Shown: in pieces, positions 60,697-64,000 of the stretch
Layout: each line of letters begins with the position of its first letter
Numbering within the stretch: position 1 is the stretch's first letter
DNA from: Terriglobus roseus
GTDB lineage: Bacteria > Acidobacteriota > Terriglobia > Terriglobales > Acidobacteriaceae
DNA length: 64,000 nucleotides
Direction of reading: 5' to 3'
NCBI RefSeq assembly: GCF_900102185.1
Contig: NZ_LT629690.1
Span: forward strand, 372,001 to 436,000
The notes under the pieces: model-generated
Database searches by the model: none
Told to the model about the DNA's origin: nothing
What the model saw: only the letters and a program-made list of their open reading frames with translations
Program-made: the position numbers and the translations under genes

Positions 60697-62316
60697 TTAC
60701 TTCTCGGAGTACCACTTCTCCAGGTCGTCGTGCATTGACTTCAGCGCATCCACATTCAGATACACCATGTGTCCCGCCGGATAGTACCCATACTTCACGT
60801 TGCCAAGCTGCGACTTCGGCAACATCATCTGGGCCAGGTCATGCTCCGTGCCAAAGAACGGAGTCGCCAAGTCATACCAGCCATTCGCAGAGAACACACG
60901 CAGGCTGGGGTTCTTACGCATCGCGTCTGACAGATCGGTCACAGTGTTCGGCTCTGCAGGAGCCTGCCCACCGCCACCGCCGCCACGCAAACCAGAGGGA
61001 CGGTGATGCCAATCCCAGTTGCCACCCGGAGCGCGCAGGTCATACGTGGTGTCGGGGTTGTACTTCAACTCCTTCTGCATGTACTCGTGGAACGCACCCA
61101 CATAAGCACCCGAAATGCCCGTGTCCGACGGGTCATAACCCGGCGTTTCACCCGCATCATCCGTGTCCGTGCCTTCAAAGCGAGCATCGTAACGGCCCAG
61201 CGTCAGACCCTTATCGCGCAACAACTCCTTGCGGAAGCGCGACGGATCAATGCGCAGCTTCACCTGCTTGCAGTACGCCACGGAGAGTCCCGTAAATCCT
61301 GCCAGCTTCGTGGCCACAGCATCGAACTCAGCCGCAGGAAGCATGTCGCCCTGATCCAGTGCGGTCGCATACTCACCACGCGTAAACTCGCGTGCCTTCT
61401 GCACAAAGTCCTGCATCGTTCCAGTATGCGGAACCCGGTTGTGATACCAGGCAATCGCCGCAAAGCTCGGGATGTAGCGCTTCGTATCCAGGTCATAGCC
61501 CGGCGAGTTCACAAAGTAGTTCAGCACCGACGACAGCAGTGTCACGCCATTGAAAGCAATGCCGTCGTTGTTCAGCGAAGCCACCAGCGCAGCCGAACGC
61601 GGCGTGCCGTAGCTCTCGCCAAACAGATACTTCGGCGACGACCAACGCTGATTCACCGTGATGTAGCGCGTAATGAACTTGTTGAACGCACGAACGTCCT
61701 GATCCACACCCTGGAAGTCCGTAGCCTTACCCTTACCAACCAGTCGCGAATAACCAGTCAAAGGCGCATCAATAAAGACGAGGTCTGACTTATCAATCAG
61801 GCTGTACTGGTTCTGCACCCACTCATACGGCGGAGCACCAGAAGCCTCAGGGCTCTTGGTCAACACGCGGATCGGTCCCATCGAACCCATGTGCAACCAG
61901 ATCGTCGCCGAACCAGGTCCACCGTTGTAGAAGAACGTCACCGGACGCGACTTCGCAGGCACACCATCCTCGGTGTAGGCCGTGTATGACATCGTGCCAA
62001 TCGGCTTCGCATCCTGCCCCTCACCATGGATCAGCAGAACGCCAACCGTTGCCGTGTAGTGCACAGGACGCGAACCAGCAGTCCAATCATGATGCGTAAC
62101 AGAGGTAGTCTCCGCCGGAATCGGCAACTCGCCTTCAGCAGCATTGCCAGCAGGAGCGCCAGCATTGGCAGGACGTCCAGCACGCTGCTGCTGGGCAGCA
62201 TTGGCTGCAGGAGCTTCAGGCTTCGCAGCAGCGGGAGCTTCCTGCGCGCAGAGCGAGAAGGGGAGCAGCAAAAACGAAAGCGCGGATACAGCAACAAGTC
62301 GAGCGCGCGGGTCCAA
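60697..62316 (-). CDS. Secreted S10-family serine carboxypeptidase
   Basis: A 539-residue exported enzyme. Signal peptide (about residues 2-27, ending LLPFSLCAQ), an Ala/Pro-rich stretch, then the S10 fold: PVTFFYNGGPGSATIWLHMGS (oxyanion region), nucleophile in FGESYGTPRS, the Asp in FSANGWYDLATPFF and the His in YYPAGHMVYLN. S10 peptidases cut C-terminal residues, often at acidic pH, which would suit an acidobacterium. The start is TTG 62316 with GGAGG 9 nt upstream; there is no in-frame ATG near the signal peptide. Confidence 0.92.
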   Translation of the reverse strand: MDPRARLVAVSALSFLLLPFSLCAQEAPAAAKPEAPAANAAQQQRAGRPANAGAPAGNAAEGELPIPAETTSVTHHDWTAGSRPVHYTATVGVLLIHGEGQDAKPIGTMSYTAYTEDGVPAKSRPVTFFYNGGPGSATIWLHMGSMGPIRVLTKSPEASGAPPYEWVQNQYSLIDKSDLVFIDAPLTGYSRLVGKGKATDFQGVDQDVRAFNKFITRYITVNQRWSSPKYLFGESYGTPRSAALVASLNNDGIAFNGVTLLSSVLNYFVNSPGYDLDTKRYIPSFAAIAWYHNRVPHTGTMQDFVQKAREFTRGEYATALDQGDMLPAAEFDAVATKLAGFTGLSVAYCKQVKLRIDPSRFRKELLRDKGLTLGRYDARFEGTDTDDAGETPGYDPSDTGISGAYVGAFHEYMQKELKYNPDTTYDLRAPGGNWDWHHRPSGLRGGGGGGQAPAEPNTVTDLSDAMRKNPSLRVFSANGWYDLATPFFGTEHDLAQMMLPKSQLGNVKYGYYPAGHMVYLNVDALKSMHDDLEKWYSEK

Positions 62317-62409
62317 AGGGAAGGTCCTCCGTACAGAAACTGTTTTATCGATAATCAGAGAGTAGACGACAACTCACGCATCCGTCGCGACAAATTCCGC
62401 AACATGCAA

Positions 62410-62444
62410 AAAGCACACATGGGCGAAGCGTATCGCTCCGCCCA
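62410..62444 (-). terminator. Rho-independent terminator of the cytochrome gene
   Basis: TGGGCG-A-AGCG (62420-62430) pairs with CGCT-C-CGCCCA (62434-62444); on the minus strand TTTTT follows seven nucleotides later (62412-62408). Confidence 0.75.
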
Positions 62445-62479
62445 CGTATGACGAACAGTGTGTCTATCGGCGGATAACG

Positions 62480-63511
62480 CTACTGCGCCAGACTCGCAAG
62501 ATAGGCGGAGATATTCACGATATCCTCGTCGGTCAGCTTCGCAACGACCGGCTGCATCATGCTCGAGTTCTTTCCATGCCGGGCACCGGTCTTGAAGTCA
62601 TACAACTGTCGCCCTGTAGCGCTCGGGCTCCGTCCCGCAAGTGGCGGAATCGTATCCCCTCCACCATGCAGATCAGCACCGTGGCACGCAACGCAAGCCA
62701 TCGTTCTTCCGCCTGCGCCCGTCTTCACCAGCACCTCACCCTTCTTTATGCTGCCCACTGGTACATATGCCACAAAGCCTGACGTTGGATCACGCAACAT
62801 GGTGCGATCAAAATTCTCTGGCAGTTCAATGATGCGATTGCCGATCGGCTCCTTCGCACCACTCGGATCAACAGCCGTCAATCGATGTGGTCCTGGCATC
62901 GTCTTTGGAACGGTATCGGTCTCAACCACCCGCACCCACTTTGCGGGCCCAATGGAGTGAAAGTACTCCAATGCCTCCTTGGCATCGTCTGCGGGCAGAG
63001 CCTTCGCCACCGGAATCATCGTGATCACGCCCATGTTCACCACGGACGCGTGTCGTAAATCGCCCTTCATGTCCTCAAGCTGCTGTTGCATGTAGGCAAC
63101 AGGCATCCCGTTGAGATTCTCCGTATCGGACTTGCCATAGCCGTTGATCAAATGGCAGGTGCCGCAGGCCCGGTACACGCCAGGCTTGCCGTCAATGACC
63201 GGCGCCGGAGCCTTTGGGTGTGAGTCCGGAAACCAATCCACAGCGCTCGCGCCGTCGATCTCTTTCGTGGTGAACGCCTTTGTGCTGCCTGGCAGATGAT
63301 GCGCTTCGCCATCATCAGGCGCAACGACAGCCGTGCCCTTCGGCGGCGTAGGCGTGTAAGGCCATTGCGGCAAATCGGTGTGTTGCAACTCCGGCGGAGC
63401 CTCGTAACTTACGCGTGGAGTGCGCTGTGAACCCGCCTGGAACGCTGTAGCGGAAACACCAATTGCAAGCACCGCGAACGCAGAAAAAGAGACGAGAAGC
63501 CGATTTGCCAT
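62480..63511 (-). CDS. Exported c-type cytochrome with two haem-binding sites
   Basis: A 343-residue protein with a signal peptide (MANRLLVSFSAFAVLAIGVSATA) and two CxxCH motifs: CGTCH (in RACGTCHLINGYG) and CVACH (in MACVACHGADLHGGG), each in a cytochrome c domain; the C terminus (LTDEDIVNISAYLASLAQ) is typical of class I cytochromes. It would carry electrons in the periplasm. ATG 63511 begins the signal peptide; an upstream ATG at 63550 would extend it. No oxidase or dehydrogenase partner is in the window. Confidence 0.92.
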   Translation of the reverse strand: MANRLLVSFSAFAVLAIGVSATAFQAGSQRTPRVSYEAPPELQHTDLPQWPYTPTPPKGTAVVAPDDGEAHHLPGSTKAFTTKEIDGASAVDWFPDSHPKAPAPVIDGKPGVYRACGTCHLINGYGKSDTENLNGMPVAYMQQQLEDMKGDLRHASVVNMGVITMIPVAKALPADDAKEALEYFHSIGPAKWVRVVETDTVPKTMPGPHRLTAVDPSGAKEPIGNRIIELPENFDRTMLRDPTSGFVAYVPVGSIKKGEVLVKTGAGGRTMACVACHGADLHGGGDTIPPLAGRSPSATGRQLYDFKTGARHGKNSSMMQPVVAKLTDEDIVNISAYLASLAQ

Positions 63512-63689
63512 AGTGATTTCGATACCGCCCAAAAGTGCTCGGAGACGCATCGGAATCTTCTCACACTGATCTTTCTCCGGCGTTACCAGTAGGAGACCCT
63601 GCGCATTCCATACCCCATGCTCTTGTCCTCATCTCCATAAGGCGTCTGCATATCCGGCCCATCACACCACTTGACCTTAATATCGCTAA

Positions 63690-64000
63690 ATGAACACCTT
63701 CGTCCGCGTTCTTCGAAGTCGTCTCATCCATGCCGCGCCCACCATTACGGCAGTGAGTCTGATGACCGGGAACATCGGCCTTCTTGTGCGGCGTGGGCTG
63801 CACCCGAATCTCGAAACCGCAGTGGGCTTCCTGTGGATTGCATCCGATTACGCGCTTCGCCAAAAGACACGTCATCCCATCGCCGCGCCCCGGCTCAACG
63901 CTGCAGGAGTCATCCTGGGAAGTCTGCTGCTCTCCGTGACCGGCTTCCACGCGAACTACGTCGACTGGAACAGAGTAAGAACACCTCTCGGCTACATCCC
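63690..64000 (+). CDS. Membrane protein, N-terminal part (cut by window edge)
   Basis: The frame is open from ATG 63690 to the window end (at least 103 residues) and begins MNTFVRVLRSRLIHAAPTI. It has hydrophobic segments (ITAVSLMTGNIGLLV and AAGVILGSLLLSVTGF) and basic stretches such as RQKTRHP. No family is recognised. TAATAT (63678-63683) lies 6 nt before the ATG, and there is no Shine-Dalgarno. The gap to the cytochrome start (63512-63689) holds no other frame. Confidence 0.65.
   Translation, partial: MNTFVRVLRSRLIHAAPTITAVSLMTGNIGLLVRRGLHPNLETAVGFLWIASDYALRQKTRHPIAAPRLNAAGVILGSLLLSVTGFHANYVDWNRVRTPLGYI

Noticed and set aside
1-64000. CRISPR array, tRNA, rRNA or insertion sequence.
   Set aside because: I found no regularly spaced direct repeats, no tRNA-like T-loop sequence in an intergenic position and no transposase frame; a short tRNA could still be missed by eye.

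Overview
The window looks like a chromosomal segment of an Acidobacteriaceae-type bacterium (Terriglobus/Granulicella relatives). The inference rests on family content, because no rRNA gene is present. It holds three Oar-type TonB-dependent receptor proteins of about 1000-1100 residues, two paralogous proteins of the soil-associated TIGR03435 family, a VWA protein of the Acidobacteria-enriched TIGR03436 type, many secreted proteins with cleavable signal peptides, and GC-rich genes whose antisense frames stay open for long stretches. I saw no tRNA, rRNA, transposase, phage gene or CRISPR array, so most of the window reads as ordinary chromosome.

Layout: 1-1812, a truncated EamA transporter divergent from an unknown secreted protein. 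1819-4641 (minus), mreB-mreC-mreD, with an acyltransferase upstream (to 5873). 5978-10947 (plus), alanine dehydrogenase, then an NtrY/NtrX-like two-component pair whose regulator lacks a normal GAFTGA loop. 10928-15919 (minus), a GNAT acetyltransferase and the phoH-ybeY-corC-era cluster with a small trailing gene. 16183-19518 (minus), TonB receptor 1. 19688-23713 (plus), an SMR-like protein, rpsT behind a structured leader, and the PBP2-RodA pair. 23753-26401, a HAD phosphatase, rpe and an M28 peptidase. 26701-34079 (plus), TonB receptor 2, a BamD/TPR protein, a secreted esterase and an unknown protein. 34136-36889, valS with a hairpin abutting its start.

The region 37237-44916 is the most distinctive block: two tandem TIGR03435 proteins, a receptor-like barrel protein that seems to lack the usual plug signatures, and a secreted VWA protein 2 nt downstream of it. 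All four are exported, co-directional and almost without gaps at the 3' half, so they may form one envelope system.

The rest (44984-64000) holds a sulfurtransferase, a small exported protein with an ECF sigma factor, leuS, two membrane proteins, guaA, an NTF2-like protein, a reductase, a POTRA-only protein, an unknown exported protein, a LacD-type aldolase, RNase PH, a sigma-54-type regulator with a damaged ATPase core next to a pseudo-receiver protein, a CDGSH protein, an S10 peptidase, a two-haem cytochrome c, and the start of a membrane protein cut by the window edge.

Across the window the cell-elongation genes form two loci (mreBCD and mrdA-rodA). Start codons are unusual in two ways: several genes use TTG behind good Shine-Dalgarno sequences, and several others have a -10-like hexamer only 6-9 nt before the start and no convincing Shine-Dalgarno, which hints at leaderless transcripts. 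All functional calls were made by reading motifs, without database searches.
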